NCBI GenBank assembly: GCA_028751875.1
Contig: CM054145.1
Location: 2,460,476-2,524,475 of the forward strand
Source: Rapana venosa
Lineage: Eukaryota; Mollusca; Gastropoda; Neogastropoda; Muricidae
Direction: 5' to 3'
Length of the DNA: 64,000 nt
Shown here: positions 10,160 to 21,779 of the stretch, piece by piece
Numbering within the stretch: position 1 is the stretch's first letter
How the letters are laid out: every line of letters begins with the position of its first letter
Program-made: the position numbers and the translations under genes
Notes under the pieces: generated by a model
Databases searched by the model: none
What the model was told of the DNA's origin: nothing
Seen by the model: only the letters and a program-made list of their open reading frames with translations

Positions 10160-10535
10160 ATGACAAAGGGTTACAGCAAAGTATCACTGAAGAGGAGAGC
10201 AAATCTTTCAATTTTAGTTACTACAGTTGTATAATAATATGCTTCTTTCTAAACCTGGTTTATTCAATTGTCAATAATTTTAATGAAAAAAGCAACTGTC
10301 ACAACATGTGTGTGCATATTTATGTAGAGAAGACTTTGATAAGATGACTTCTTGTTCTTTCATAATTACAAAAAATACAGATCTATGGACTGTGACAAGA
10401 CCTGAAAACAGTTCTGTTTAATATCCAAAATCTTGAAAAAGAGAAGGGGGAGAGGGGACAGGAACTAGTGAAAACCTTGCCCTATCAAGACATTTTCTTT
10501 TCAGATCCTTGAGTATTAACAACAAAATTCCAAAC
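10160..10535. other. Unassigned AT-rich spacer
   Basis: No gene, RNA or shared repeat recognised. It ends at a T-run/G-run pair (about 10538-10569). Confidence 0.5.
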
Positions 10536-10616
10536 ACTTTTTTTTTTTTGGAGGGGGGGGGGGGGGGGTGTTTAAAAATCCAGGTGATCATTTACCCACA
10601 CAACTGTGAACGAAAT

Positions 10617-10752
10617 GAATCGGTGGTCTAGAGGTAACGCGCCTGTCTAAAAAGCGAAATGTCCGGGTCGGAAATGTGCGGTGGTTCCAATCCCGTTTGG
10701 ACCCGAAACTTTTCACCCATCCATTAGACCATGAGTGGTAATCTGAGCGCTA

Positions 10753-10783
<31 letters not shown>

Positions 10784-11030
10784 CGTGTGTTACACATAAT
10801 AATGTAGCGCACGTTAAAGAACACACGGCAAGAGCGTTGTCCCTGGCAAAATTCTGTAGAAAAAAGCCACTCTGATAGGGAAAGAAATACAGTTGCAGAC
10901 AGGAAAAAGAAACAAATGGGTGGCGCTGCTCTTGTGGCAACACCCTCCCCCTCCCTTACCCCCCCCCCCCCGAGAGCAACGGGGAATTTCACTCAGAGAA
11001 ATCTGCCGTGACTTAAAGTGGTATAAATAA
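10617..11030 (+). mobile_element. tRNA-derived SINE, family A, copy 2
   Basis: The head contains box A-like GGTCTAGAGGTAACGCG and box B GGTTCCAATCCCG (about 10683). The family A body follows and ends in AAAGTGGTATAAATAAATA. A poly-C run interrupts the body at about 10960-10971. It is the only plus-strand copy of this family in the window. Confidence 0.9.
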
Positions 11031-11439
11031 ATACATCAATAAAACAAGCAAATCGTGTCTCAAGCATGGTGCCTACAAAAACAAAGGCAAACATTCCTGT
11101 TTTGCCAAAATAAATAGATAAATAAATAAATGCCAGGTTTAAAAGGTGGTGGAGGATATGAAAATGCTGTCTGTCTGTACTGAGAGGATGCTGTGTTTGA
11201 GTTTAGACTATTTTTAGCCAAATGGAGGAGGAGCTAGAACTTTGGAGGGAGGCCCTCCAATCAACTTGGGGAGCCAGTGGGGCAAGCATAGAAATTTGTG
11301 GCAGGTTGTTCGTCTAAACTCTTGATCCAGGGGCAGGTAACTGGTTATCTTGACAGAGGTTGTTCGTGTCATCTAAGTCACAAGGTTCCAAAACGTTCCA
11401 CACTTCTCAGATTTTTTCTACCAATGCACAAAGACTTTT

Positions 11440-11570
11440 GCCACAACACACACACACTCACACACCCCACACACACACCACACACACACACACACCCCAC
11501 TCTCACTCTCCTCACACTCTCACACACACACACACTCACACACAACACACACACACACTCACACACACAG
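11440..11570. repeat. CA microsatellite
   Basis: An interrupted (CA)n tract of about 130 bp produces the His/Thr-rich open frames here, which are not genes. Confidence 0.95.
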
Positions 11571-11759
11571 GACCTCTGCATGAAGCCTCATCCAAAGGAC
11601 CTGAAAGAGAAGCAAGCCAATTCAAGGAGAAAAATCCCCTGGAAGAGACACCTTAGAAGAGATTTTCTTCTTTTTTCTGAGGGGGTTGTTCCTCATCTAG
11701 AGCTCCAAGGTTTAACAGTAGTAAGATTATTGCTTACCCAACCATTTTTGCTCATCTTT

Positions 11760-12040
11760 AAGGCAGCCACATCCCGACTTCTGGGATGATGTCACACAAC
11801 ACTAGTGTGCATGTTGTTGTTGTTGTTTGAATGGCCTACTCTTCCAAATGGACTTTGGGGGAGTGGAGTCAGTGCTAACGTTAACTCCAGAGGGAAACCC
11901 CCTTTGAATGGGCATCTTCCTGGTGGTTCAAATCTGGGTTCAAACCGGGCCACACTGTGAGCACAATGCTCTAACCAAGCAAAGACTTGCAGTTACATCC
12001 ACCCCTCCAACCACCATCAGGTTACAAGTTAAATGCTCTA
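11760..12040 (-). mobile_element. tRNA-derived SINE, family B, copy 2 (internally deleted)
   Basis: Blocks shared with other family B copies, such as GGCCTACTCTTCC and GGGAGTGGAGTCAGTGCTAA, appear in the same order. The central part is missing. The head side reaches AACCACTGGCT and abuts a (GT)n tract. Confidence 0.75.
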
Positions 12041-12175
12041 ACCACTGGCTGTGTGTGTGTGTGTGTGGTGTGTGTGTGTGTGTGTGTGTGAGTGATGAGC
12101 GTGTGTGCATGTGTGTGCACGAGTGTGTCACATGTGTATGCACATGAGTGTATGAACTGTTTGCCAGTGCATATA
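12041..12175. repeat. GT microsatellite
   Basis: Imperfect (GT)n with GTGTGCAC variants. Confidence 0.9.
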
Positions 12176-12199
12176 TGGGGGGTGGGTTGGGTGGGGGGG

Positions 12200-13180
12200 A
12201 GCTTTCAAACCTAATCATAATGTCCGCTACGTTAATATTATCTTTTAACCCGCTGTTGAGAAAATTAAGAGATGGGAACTGAGAACATCTGTAGAGCCAA
12301 CAAGAATGTATCACTATCACATCTTCGAGGTCTCTCACTCACTGTGACACATTTCACCATCTGGCTTTTGTTCTTCTGTGCATCGTGCTTTTTAAACATA
12401 TAAATAAAGCTTACTCTATGCAATGGCTTATATGTGAACTTTGGTAATTACATCACCTAAGTACAGTGATGTGCATTTGTGACCTGTGTTTTTGTTTACA
12501 ATGACAAACATTACACAAACACTGCTACGTTCCTGGCATTGGTACACGTTTTAGGTGTGTTTGTGTGTGTGAATGTGTCATATTGTAGGAATGACTCACC
12601 TGAGATGATTTCGACGATCCATCTTTATAATGTGTTTTTCAACAGCTGTGAAAACAAAAGAGTTTGTGGTCAGCCAGATGCATTGCTTCACGGTTTTAAA
12701 TAGCCTGGTTACCTGCAGGGTTAGCTTGCAGGATGTACTATCTTGTATATAGTGCCCAGCTAGAAAAATGTTTCCTGGTTTTCACAGACATTTTAAATAT
12801 GAATAATGCAGTGCATTGTTTTTTGGGGTTTAGGCTTAGATGAAAACCGGTAGGAGAGAAAATGGGGGAAATTTTCTAAAAATGAGGAGCTTGTGTTCTA
12901 CAGTGTTGCCCCTATGAATATGTGGTGGGGGAGTACAGAGACAAAGGATTGAGGGAAACAGTGTTTTTCTGAATGTACCCCTTCATTCTCTTGTAATTAC
13001 GCCTCCTTATTACAGCTTGTAGGTGGGCACAGCTATTTTAATATATTTTTTATATATTTTTATGTATATCAGGAAGAATTAGATAAATTTGTAGTTTGAA
13101 AGAAAAAAAGATTGAATTTTTTCAGCAGAAAAAACGTGTTTGTGCTTTTTAATAAGGTGACAACCTTAAAATTCCAAATT
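12200..13180. other. Unassigned AT-rich region
   Basis: Nearly 1 kb with no recognised gene, RNA or repeat shared within the window. Confidence 0.5.
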
Positions 13181-13185
13181 GAAAT

Positions 13186-13380
13186 TTGAAGGAAAGGGGT
13201 TCATACAAACAAGATGTCAAATTCTTTGGTGTATTTTTAACTAGAAAGTTGAATTGGAAAAATGCACATCAACCAAATGATAATGAAACTAGGAAAAGAC
13301 TTTTAAATTTCCCAAAGATAATAAGTTCTCAGATGGGTTTTAAGACCTACGACTCGTTTAAAGGCTCTGTCCTTGGAGTT
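13186..13380 (+). mobile_element. Non-LTR retrotransposon RT fragment (fragment 4)
   Basis: The frame contains VKFFGVFLTRKLNWKNAH, followed by a KRLLNFPKIISSQ stretch. This is the thumb-region pattern of jockey-like reverse transcriptases (VKFLGV.L...LNW..H). It is degenerate, with no intact flanking RT. Confidence 0.6.
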
Positions 13381-13713
13381 CAAAATTAATATACGGACAA
13401 AAGTTTTTTTTTGCTGCAGATTATCTACTTAAAAAAAAACAAAATTAGACAGTAAAGCAGGAAAAATAGCTCTTGGGTTTCCCGGTCAGCAAAAACAGCT
13501 AAAAATTAAAAGAAGTCATTTACTATCTCTTTCTGATCAGGGAAACTGGCAGTATCAAAATATTGGGTTGTGTTTCTATTCCAAATTCAGTAAAAGAGGA
13601 AATATTTATTAATCAAGACACTGATTTTCCTAAACGGGCACGCAATATTTCATTTCTGCAGCCAATTAAAAATTATACAGACACATTTAGATTAAGACCA
13701 AATAGATTACATC

Positions 13714-14872
13714 ATGGTGAAAAGACGGTTTCAGTCTAGCGTTAACATTGCACAGACACGAAGTTTTCCAGGAGCAGACATAGGGAGTGATCATGATCTT
13801 GTGATGATGACTTTCCGACTACGTCTAAAGAAAATCCACAAGCGGAACAACATCAGGATCAAATTTGACCTCGAGAAGCTGAAGGACCCAGAGGTATTAG
13901 AAATCTTTCAAGCAAGGATAGGTGGAAAGTTTGCAGCACTCACTGTGATAGACTCAGACATAGATACACTGACGAATAGTTTCAATACAGCGGTGACTGA
14001 AACAGCAAATGAGCTTCTTGGCAAACGCCGACCAGTCAAAAAACCATGGGTCACACCTAACATCCTACAACTATGCGACAAGCGTTAGAGAGCTGAAGAA
14101 AAAGAAAAATGAAACAAAAGAAAGAGCAGAACAATATAGGGCAGTCAACAAAAGAATCAGGAAGTCCATGACGGAGGCAAAAGAGAATTGGATCGGTGAA
14201 CAGTGCCAAGACATTGAAGAGAACATCAAGAAAAACAATAGCAAGAAAGCATATCAGCTGGTGAAAGACCTGACTAGCACGAAACAGAGAAAAGGTTTAA
14301 CAATCCAAGACAAAAATGGGAAGGGTCTCACTGACGACCAGGTATTCTGAACAGATGGACAGAATACTGCTCCGACCTGTATAACTATAGAACCGCAGGA
14401 GATCCAGAAGTCCTTAATGTACCCGAAAGCAAAGACACAGACAGTCACCCTATCCTCCGAGAAGAAGTGGAAACAGCAGTCAGATCGCTGAAAAAGGGGA
14501 AGTCAGCAGGGGCTGACAACATTCCAGCTGAGTTGGTCCAAGCTGGAGGGGAAGCCATGATCAGCGCCCTACTAAGAATCTGCAACAAGATCTGGCAGAC
14601 AGGAAAATGGCCAACACCATGGACGCAGTCACTCATCATCACCCTCCCCAAGAAAGGAAATCTACAACAATGCCATAATTACCGCACAATCAGCTCATAT
14701 GTCACCCAAGCAAGGTCATGCTGCAGATAATATTGAATAGACTGAAGCCACAAGCAGAGACCATCATTGCTGAGGAACAAGCAGGTTTCAGAGCAGGCGC
14801 AGCACAACAGAACAGATATTCAACCTCAGAATACTATGTGACGGTACCTTCAACATCAACAAGACCTTTACC
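13714..14872 (+). mobile_element. Non-LTR retrotransposon: end of endonuclease to start of RT (fragment 5)
   Basis: The sequence starts at the C-terminal endonuclease motif GADIGSDHDLVMM, where the SDH motif is present. A charged linker follows. After two frame breaks (near 14085 and 14350) comes the RT N-terminus: GKSAGADNIPAELVQ, WPTPWTQSLIITLPKKGN and, in a shifted frame, AEEQAGFRAG. The reading then continues in a shifted frame to about 14872, exactly where the 16.36-kb duplicated unit begins. The rest of the RT is lost. Confidence 0.9.
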
Positions 14873-15091
14873 AGTCTAAACATTGTGCCCAGCTGGAAAA
14901 CATAGCAACTGCAACTCCAACGCTCTAGGATTAGTAGTACAAAACCAAATGACATAAGTAAATGTCATTTCAGCAAATAACACTGCACAATGGACAGGTT
15001 TCCTGTTGTGCCTATCTCTGTGTTTATGATCTCACCACCTAGTCGCCTGAACAAAACACTGAACAAATGTAATAAAAAATAATTAATAAAT

Positions 15092-15165
15092 AACCAGCCA
15101 CCACGGTGCAGTGGTTAGCACCGTAGGTTACAGGACTGTGAGGCTGCAGGTTTGAATCCCATAGA
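15092..15165 (+). mobile_element. tRNA-like SINE head, family C
   Basis: The sequence reads CACGGTGCAGTGGTTAGCAC (box A region), then GGTTTGAATCCC (box B). It has a tRNA-like layout but lacks a proper acceptor stem. A related head lies at 56327-56390 (minus), and the duplicate copy is at 31459-31535. Confidence 0.65.
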
Positions 15166-15639
15166 GTAACAAGGATTTTTTTCAAACTCCAGACAGCTCC
15201 TATCCATTGAGTGTGCTGTGGGCTCATTGGGAAGACTGGGACCACACAGTTGAGCTTCATCCACTACATGGATGCGATATCAAGAATATTAGTTATTCCT
15301 CAAATTACTGACCAACACTTGCAGGGGTTTGTTATGTCTTACACCTGCTGGCACCAAGATATATTATGATAGAAAGCGTAAAGTAACATCCCTGTCAAGT
15401 AGTCAATAGAGAGCTTAACGTACAATCCTATAGCTGCAGCTTCTATTCATGTTCATTATTACAACAAAAGAAACGTCTCTGATTCAGTGGTCTGGTTGCT
15501 CTGGTCTCATGACCAAACCCCACTTTCAGTTCCCCACACTTCTGTGCCTGTGATTAGTTTGTGTCAAATTCAAAGTTTCGGGGTTTGAGGTTTCAAAGAA
15601 GATGGTATGTTACTTCCCTGGGTTAGATGTCCTCACTTC

Positions 15640-16600
15640 AGTCTGGACTCCGCAACGAGCTATGAACTGTCGTTAGAAGGAGGTTAAGAATGGTGTGGCT
15701 GCATAGGTTACTCGGAACAGGCACCTTGGGAACACCACCAAAGCAATGGGTCTCCCGACCCTGAGGATGTGACATATCAAAATTAATTATGGCTGCCGGT
15801 TGAAGAAAATTGAAAATTGAAAATGAGCGGTGTAAACACTCCAGAGAATATTTGAAAGAGTTGCTTGAAAAAAAGGTAGTTGAATAGACTGGGAAGGGCA
15901 GAAATAAGAGAGATGACAGAAAGGTAGAGAAAGACAGAAACAAGAAAGCGATAGAAAGGGGGTGACCATTCTAGCAGAGAATTTCCAGAAGATGTGGATG
16001 CATACTGAAAGAGCCCCCGCATCCCGCAAGAGGAAACGTTAGAATCTTTGGGGCTTGAAAATCATAATCCAGCAACACTCAAGGATACATTTTAACTACT
16101 TAGCAAGGATTGGAACTCATTGCTTTTGATACCAAATTAAATTTACGATCTTTATCAGTGTTAACAATTTTACCGTAATTAGGTAAAACATATTCATGTT
16201 TATAAAAACAAAATGAAAAGTTTCAAGAGTTTAAAACTTTGTCCTAAAACAGGCTTACCGGGTGGATGTTCTCTCAGTACGGGCTCTGCGACAAGGATAT
16301 TATTGTCGTAGCGCTAGTGTCCTGCACGTGTTAGCTCAGAACGCCCACTGAACAATGCAAAAGCGACCAGCTGCAGTACAAACACTGCCCCACTACCCCA
16401 TCCAATGCCCAGACTGGTGGCTCCACGGCAGACATAACGATGAATCTCCCTGTGACTTCTGACCCCAAGGTCACAGCCTGACGCCTGGGTATGGACCGCT
16501 AACAGGAAAATACGGCAGCAAGAAAAAGAAATAAGAACAGGTTAACAAGCAATAGACATACCAGTTTTAAGCTCTATGACAAAATAGATCAACATAGCGG
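15640..16600. other. Unassigned region containing a dispersed repeat
   Basis: The segment 15840-16010 (TTGAATAGACTGGGAAGGGC, then AATTTCCAGAAG) is homologous to 54370-54445 plus 54955-55030, where it is split by a SINE. Minus-strand frames of 79-101 codons here are T-rich and not convincing. The rest is unassigned. Confidence 0.6.
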
Positions 16601-16669
16601 TCAGTTTTTAAAAAACATACTGACACATGCACTGTTTTCTGCTTGGTCGGCCAGACAGCAGCAGCAGCA

Positions 16670-16745
16670 CAGTGCAGTCTCTGCCATGGATGGCAGCAGC
16701 AGCTGCCAGCAGCTGCAGCAGCAGCAAGCTAGCAGCCACACTACA
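16670..16745. repeat. Interrupted CAG/CAGCTG microsatellite (copy 1)
   Basis: A short CAG tract is interrupted by CTGC and AAGCTAG. The equivalent locus in copy 2 (33058-33099) is an uninterrupted tract of about 14 CAG. Confidence 0.9.
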
Positions 16746-17439
16746 GTCCTGCACGTCACCAGCAAGTGCTTGGGGTGGAGTCAGGCACATACTCTCTGAA
16801 GAACCTCTTGCAGCAGGCGTAGGCTGCAGCACACCTTTCCGTTGTCTTAGCCGACTGTCTTGCGGCACTGCTCGGTGTGTGCTATACGTTTCAGTGTACT
16901 GATGGTAATGCAGGCGATTTTGACCTGTACTGAGTCAGACCTATACAGGCCATGCAAGGTTCTTCATGCAGCATCATTCCTCTCAGACATCACTGTCCTG
17001 ATGAGGCAATCCAGAGACTTCAGTATGATGTACATGGTATGACTTTAACCCACATAGACCAGGCCTCCTGTGGGATACTGGACAGGGGGGGAGGCACTAA
17101 GGAAATGCATTGTAGAATGCGAGGGGGGGTGACAGAAGGCCACCACTTTACAACAACTGTCACTGCCTTTTGTTGCGAATATTACGTCTGCTTCCCCCAC
17201 CTCAACCACCTTCTTAGTACGAATAATGGCTGATTGCACTCTAAACACCATGTTGTTGGATAGGAACAGTCAGCATTGGTGCAGGACAATTACAAACTTG
17301 TGTTTTGTTTGATGACAGACGACAGCCTAGCTGGCGAAGAAGCAAGAGCTTGTCAACTTGTGTAAATCCTTGATGAAGCCTCTTCAGCATACGCATGCAG
17401 AGCAGTGCAGAGTAAACCCAGCTGATGACAAATATTGCC

Positions 17440-18110
17440 ACAATGGCATCTGCACGTCTATTCCATAGACAAGAAATCAAGACCATACATAGCTTTAAAT
17501 ATCTGGGAGCTAAAGTAACAGATGAAGGTCAAACCCTAAGTTCTCTCCAGGATAGCCCAGACCCCAGCTGTAATGACAAAAATAAAGATTCATCTGGAAC
17601 GACATGTACCATCACCTCACCTCCAACATCAGACTGATGTATTCCTATTCATGTTAATCTTTTTTTGGGGCACAATGTGAAACATGGACTATAACATCCG
17701 ATACAGTAAGGAGCCAGGCATGAAGATGAGTGATGCTTTCATGAACTAAATCGTGTACAGAGATCACATAAACAAGAGGAAGTGAAAATGAATGAAATGT
17801 CCTACGACCCATATGAAGAGCTCCTGCTTAGGGAAAACAAAAAAATCATAAAGCCTGAAGAGGTACAGGCACGTCACAAGAACATCTGGACTGGCCAAGA
17901 CTGCCCTACAAGGGAACAGTACAAGGACGGGAGACGAAGAGGCAGAAGAGAAATTGATGGGAATATTTACAACATCAGTGAGGTAGGACTGGCTTTCCTC
18001 GAGTGGAACGACACACTACGAAAGCTTGAGAACGTGAAGAGGGGAAGAAGCGGTTGCAAAATCTTCAGAGGTGCCCTAAACAGTCTACTAGACTATGGAG
18101 AGCGAGGTGG
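17440..18110 (+). mobile_element. Non-LTR retrotransposon RT C-terminal remnant (fragment 6)
   Basis: It starts with HSFKYLGAKVTDEGQ at about 17488, loses frame, and ends with GRRRGRREIDGN then LEWNDTLRKLENVKRG. This is the same C-terminal type as at 4210 and 9776. The middle portion is badly rearranged. The copy 2 equivalent is 33802-34472. Confidence 0.8.
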
Positions 18111-18189
18111 GGTGGAGGAGTATTTTCCAAACACCAAGGAACACTGTCACAGATGCTTTCTTTCGTCTCTCTGCAATAATGTTTAGGTT

Positions 18190-18530
18190 TGGGCGGCTTT
18201 GTTTCATTTAATCTTTATTTATTTATTTTAATATTTCATTTTGTGATTTAAAAAAGAAATTTTTTAGGTTTTTAATTTTATTGTTTTTTTATCATTACAT
18301 TTTCCCGCCGTTTTATTAATTTTTTTTCTTTTATTGTTTTATTTCAACTCTATGGTACTTTTAGAATTCTATTTCATTTAATTTTTTTTTTTTAATCTAT
18401 CTATTTTATTTTATACCTGCATATATATTTTTTTCAATTTCTTATTTTCTTTTGTTCTTATCCTATATTTCTATTTCTTATTATAGTTTTTCAGTTCTTT
18501 ATGTATTTGTTTTATCCTATCTTACAGCAA
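18190..18530. other. T-rich low-complexity stretch
   Basis: Dense TTTTA/TTTAT words and T-runs. No gene signal was seen. Confidence 0.7.
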
Positions 18531-18944
18531 AGAACCAAGGAAACAATCACAAGTGGGTGTCCTGTGATCCTAGGAGTAGCTACAGAAGAACTGAAGACAC
18601 AAGGGGAGGAGGACAAGTGATGGGACAGGACACTGGACAGAACTTGAGAGGGTGAGTGAATCGATCCAGCAGGAGAAAACTAAGTGAGTTTTTTTTTTTT
18701 TTTCCTGTTCACTTGTTGAGCATTACAAATGTGCTTTACAGGTTGCATTCCTTCAGACATACTGTGAAGTGTGCCAGAAAGCTGTTAGCCATGACAGACG
18801 CCTGTGCACAGATCTCCAACCTTTACCTTCATGTTGAACAATGAACTTTCTGCAATGACTGACTCTTTTTTTTTATGTTTTTGCCCTGAAGTGTTTAGAC
18901 GTGGTATCATTTAGAGCCTACAGTGCTCTGAACATGTCGAATGG

Positions 18945-19680
18945 TAGACAGACGACCACTGCACTATCCATGCCGGCTCAGCGTCGCCTGGTACAAGGAC
19001 GTTCCTTCCATTGTGACCAGCAGAGTGGGAGAGTACAGAATGGCCAATGTATGGACAAATCACCACATGCCGACCAGTATCACTGTTTGGCACCTGCAAT
19101 GTCGAGGGTCGCTGACAGCTCCAGGAAAAGTGGTTGAGCTGACTCATGAAGTGAAAAGATACAACGCAACATACCTAGCACTCTGTGAGATGTGTGCTTG
19201 AAAAAATTCGTAGAGACCCCCCTTACTCTTGAAGGCCACAGACTCTACTCATGTTAGCAGTGAAGACAGACAAGACATGAACATGGAGTTGGTGTTCTCA
19301 TTCCACAAAGACCACTGTGGATACCATCTTGGGTCCACACAGTCGTTCTTAGCCAACGCACTGCCGTCCATCGAGGGCTGCACCCTTTAACATCCCCATT
19401 CATACCAGCACTTTGCTCAAGAACAGACTTGCATGGCCAAAGACGATGAAGACTTCTTCAACCAACTGCAAGAGGTCACCAGAACTAGACACCAAAGATG
19501 CCATCATTTGGTAGGACGAGTTGACTGGAATGCACAAAAATAAACAGGAGCCAGAGGCAAGCCAGAATTGGAAGGGGATACCTGGCAGTATCTTGCATCA
19601 CTCCGCTTAAAACCAGGCATCAACAGGTAGCAGCAGCAGTGTATAATGGTCTTTCTCCAACTGGCAAGATGAAACGTCAC
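18945..19680 (+). mobile_element. Non-LTR retrotransposon endonuclease remnant (fragment 7)
   Basis: The frame reads CRGSLTAPGKVVELTHEVKR then YLALCEM, matching the N-terminal part of an APE-type endonuclease (WNVRGL..GK...L...L..Y....L.LCE). Later pieces in broken frames resemble HEHGVG and a DWNAQ-like segment. It lies downstream of an RT C-terminus (fragment 6) in the same orientation, so it is a separate insertion or a rearrangement. The copy 2 equivalent is 35305-36040. Confidence 0.7.
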
Positions 19681-19937
19681 AATTTATTCTGTGTCATGAT
19701 GGAGTCAGGGCGTTGTGTTGCTCTTCTCCCTGCCCTGTTCTTCCCCCTGAAGTCATTTCTTTTTCTATGTGATGCTCGTCTCAGTGCGGTCAGCTTCTTC
19801 TGCTGATTGCATGGAACACTATAATAGGAAAGGTGACTTGCCGTAAATATGATAAGTTGGTAGAAAAAGCTATGATCATTTAAAAAAAAAAAAAGGAAAA
19901 ACAGAAGAGAAAAATGACAAAATATGATGTATGTAAC

Positions 19938-20042
19938 TCTGTGTGTGTGTGTGTGTGCATGTGGTGTGTGTGCTTGCGCGCGAGTAGCTAAAATAGGTGT
20001 GACACACAGTGCTATACTCTCACACACACACCACACACACGC
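19938..20042. repeat. GT and CA microsatellites
   Basis: (GT)n followed within 100 bp by (CA)n, a possible imperfect inverted pair. The duplicate is at about 36298-36402. Confidence 0.85.
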
Positions 20043-20271
20043 TCACTGTTGAGATGTGGACTCTTTCTAAAAAACAAAACTTTGAAATCATTAATTTTAT
20101 ATTTATATCAAGAAAGGTTTGTACAGGTAAATCATATTTTCCTTTAAGGTTTTTATAACAAAACAACAGACTTTATAAATTATACAAGTAACATTTGAAC
20201 TCAGATACTTTTTACATTCGGTTTTTGACTTCAGTTTTCAAACTGAAATTCAAGTTTATGTAAAACACTTA

Positions 20272-20352
20272 CTCATGAGAATCGAACCTAGCTAGTCAGC
20301 TCCAATTCTGATCTGCAGGTCAAAATGCTAAAACCACTAGGCCACCGTGCCT
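20272..20352 (-). mobile_element. tRNA-like SINE head
   Basis: The minus strand reads GCACGGTGGCCTAGTGGTTT and then AGGTTCGATTCTC, i.e. box A and box B in tRNA spacing. No body was identified. The duplicate is at 36632-36712. Confidence 0.6.
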
Positions 20353-20586
20353 TAAAACATAATTAACCAATGTAAAAGCTGTACCAAAAATAAGAAGACA
20401 TCACATGCCCAACTAAATCAAAAATACAATAATTTTCAATCTCTACTACATGTATGTTCTCTATTTACATACAGAAATATTTTGCTCACCCGCAAATAAA
20501 CTACATTGCTTCACTGCATTTTCTTTCCTGTCATGAGACAAGTGAGAAGAGCTGTGTAAAATGAAGTACCTACAGACAAAGATCAA

Positions 20587-20805
20587 ATGGGAAGGACTGG
20601 ATCACGAAATAAAGAAAACTATGAAAAATGTGAAGTTGATGATCTGAGAGTCTGTTGCTTTGTACCATTTGACTGCGTCTGGTTTGGGCACATTCAACGG
20701 AAAGCAGACCACCGCAACATAAAAAGAGCAATGACTCGTAGTGGGACGGAAAGAGACCAAAGGGGAAGAATAGCAAAACCTGGCTACCTGTATTGCAGAT
20801 CTTAG
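20587..20805 (+). mobile_element. Possible retrotransposon C-terminal fragment
   Basis: The open frame contains VWFGHIQRKADHRNIKRAM, resembling the WFGH..R...... tail of non-LTR RT proteins. It is short and isolated. The copy 2 equivalent is 36947-37165. Confidence 0.35.
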
Positions 20806-21363
20806 CGAAAGGGCATAAATAAGGAGGAAGATAAAAACAAAGAGAGATGGAGAAGGCTTCATCAATGTCAAACCTCCCCTGGGAGAAACTGACAAAAATG
20901 GAAGAAGAAGAAGAGGAAGAAGAAGAAGAAGAAAAGTGTCCATAGGGTGCTTTTCAGCTTTAGATTATGAGAGGCTTCAGGCAGGCCAGCTCCCTGTGAT
21001 GATAGCTAGAGAGAGGCGTGCTGACCTGCCATCACACACAGCAACACGTTCGCTTTCTTCTGCTGGAAAAGGGAAATAGGCAAGATAAACAGATATATAA
21101 AAAGCAAAATAGCACAACTGAACAACACTTGCACACATGTGCACAAACACTTCACTCACTCATTCCAAAACACACAACTGAAACACGCACATACCAAACA
21201 CTGCTTTTTGATTTTTTTCTATATTTTGAGACAGCTCGATTTCTTTTTTTGGCAACAAACTCATAGTGAGTGCACTATTAGTATTTACTGCTGAGACACT
21301 GTCTCTGGACCCCTTCACTCATCTAACTTTGCTTCTCACTCAACCTATTAAAAAAAAAAAAAA

Positions 21364-21470
21364 AGGTAAAGGTGTCCCATCACCTTTGTGGTCGTAGTGG
21401 AGCAAGGCATCAGAGACATCAGCTTCTATAGGCGCCAGCATCTTTGAGGCTGGCGCCCATTCCTCCTCTA
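21364..21470 (-). mobile_element. 3' tail of tRNA/5S chimeric SINE family
   Basis: GGTAAAGGTGTCCCAT...GTGGTCGTAGTGGAGCAAGGC is the reverse complement of the 3' part of the element at 30736-31026. It adjoins an A-run. The duplicate is at about 37724-37830. Confidence 0.7.
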
Positions 21471-21779
21471 AACATCGCTGCATTCTACATTCCTGTACCC
21501 TTAAGACGGCCCAGGGTACGTGTTATATCTGCCTGTCGTGAATGGAGGGCAAACTGTACTGAAGCAAAAACGTTGAACTACAGGTCACCCCCCATCACAC
21601 TTGTAACCTTTGCTGGCATGTGGGACCTTAGCTGTGTCGGGAAAAGCGAAGTGATCCGGACACACTGCAATCCCGTTAACTTCAAAAAAAAAGTAGTATT
21701 CGCAAAACTAAAGAATCTGCATCGGCTACCACCCACACTGTGCCCCACACCACACCTTAATTATTCATTGTCAGACTCT

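Noticed and set aside
11298..11789. 163-codon His/Thr-rich frame
   Set aside because: Produced by a CA microsatellite.
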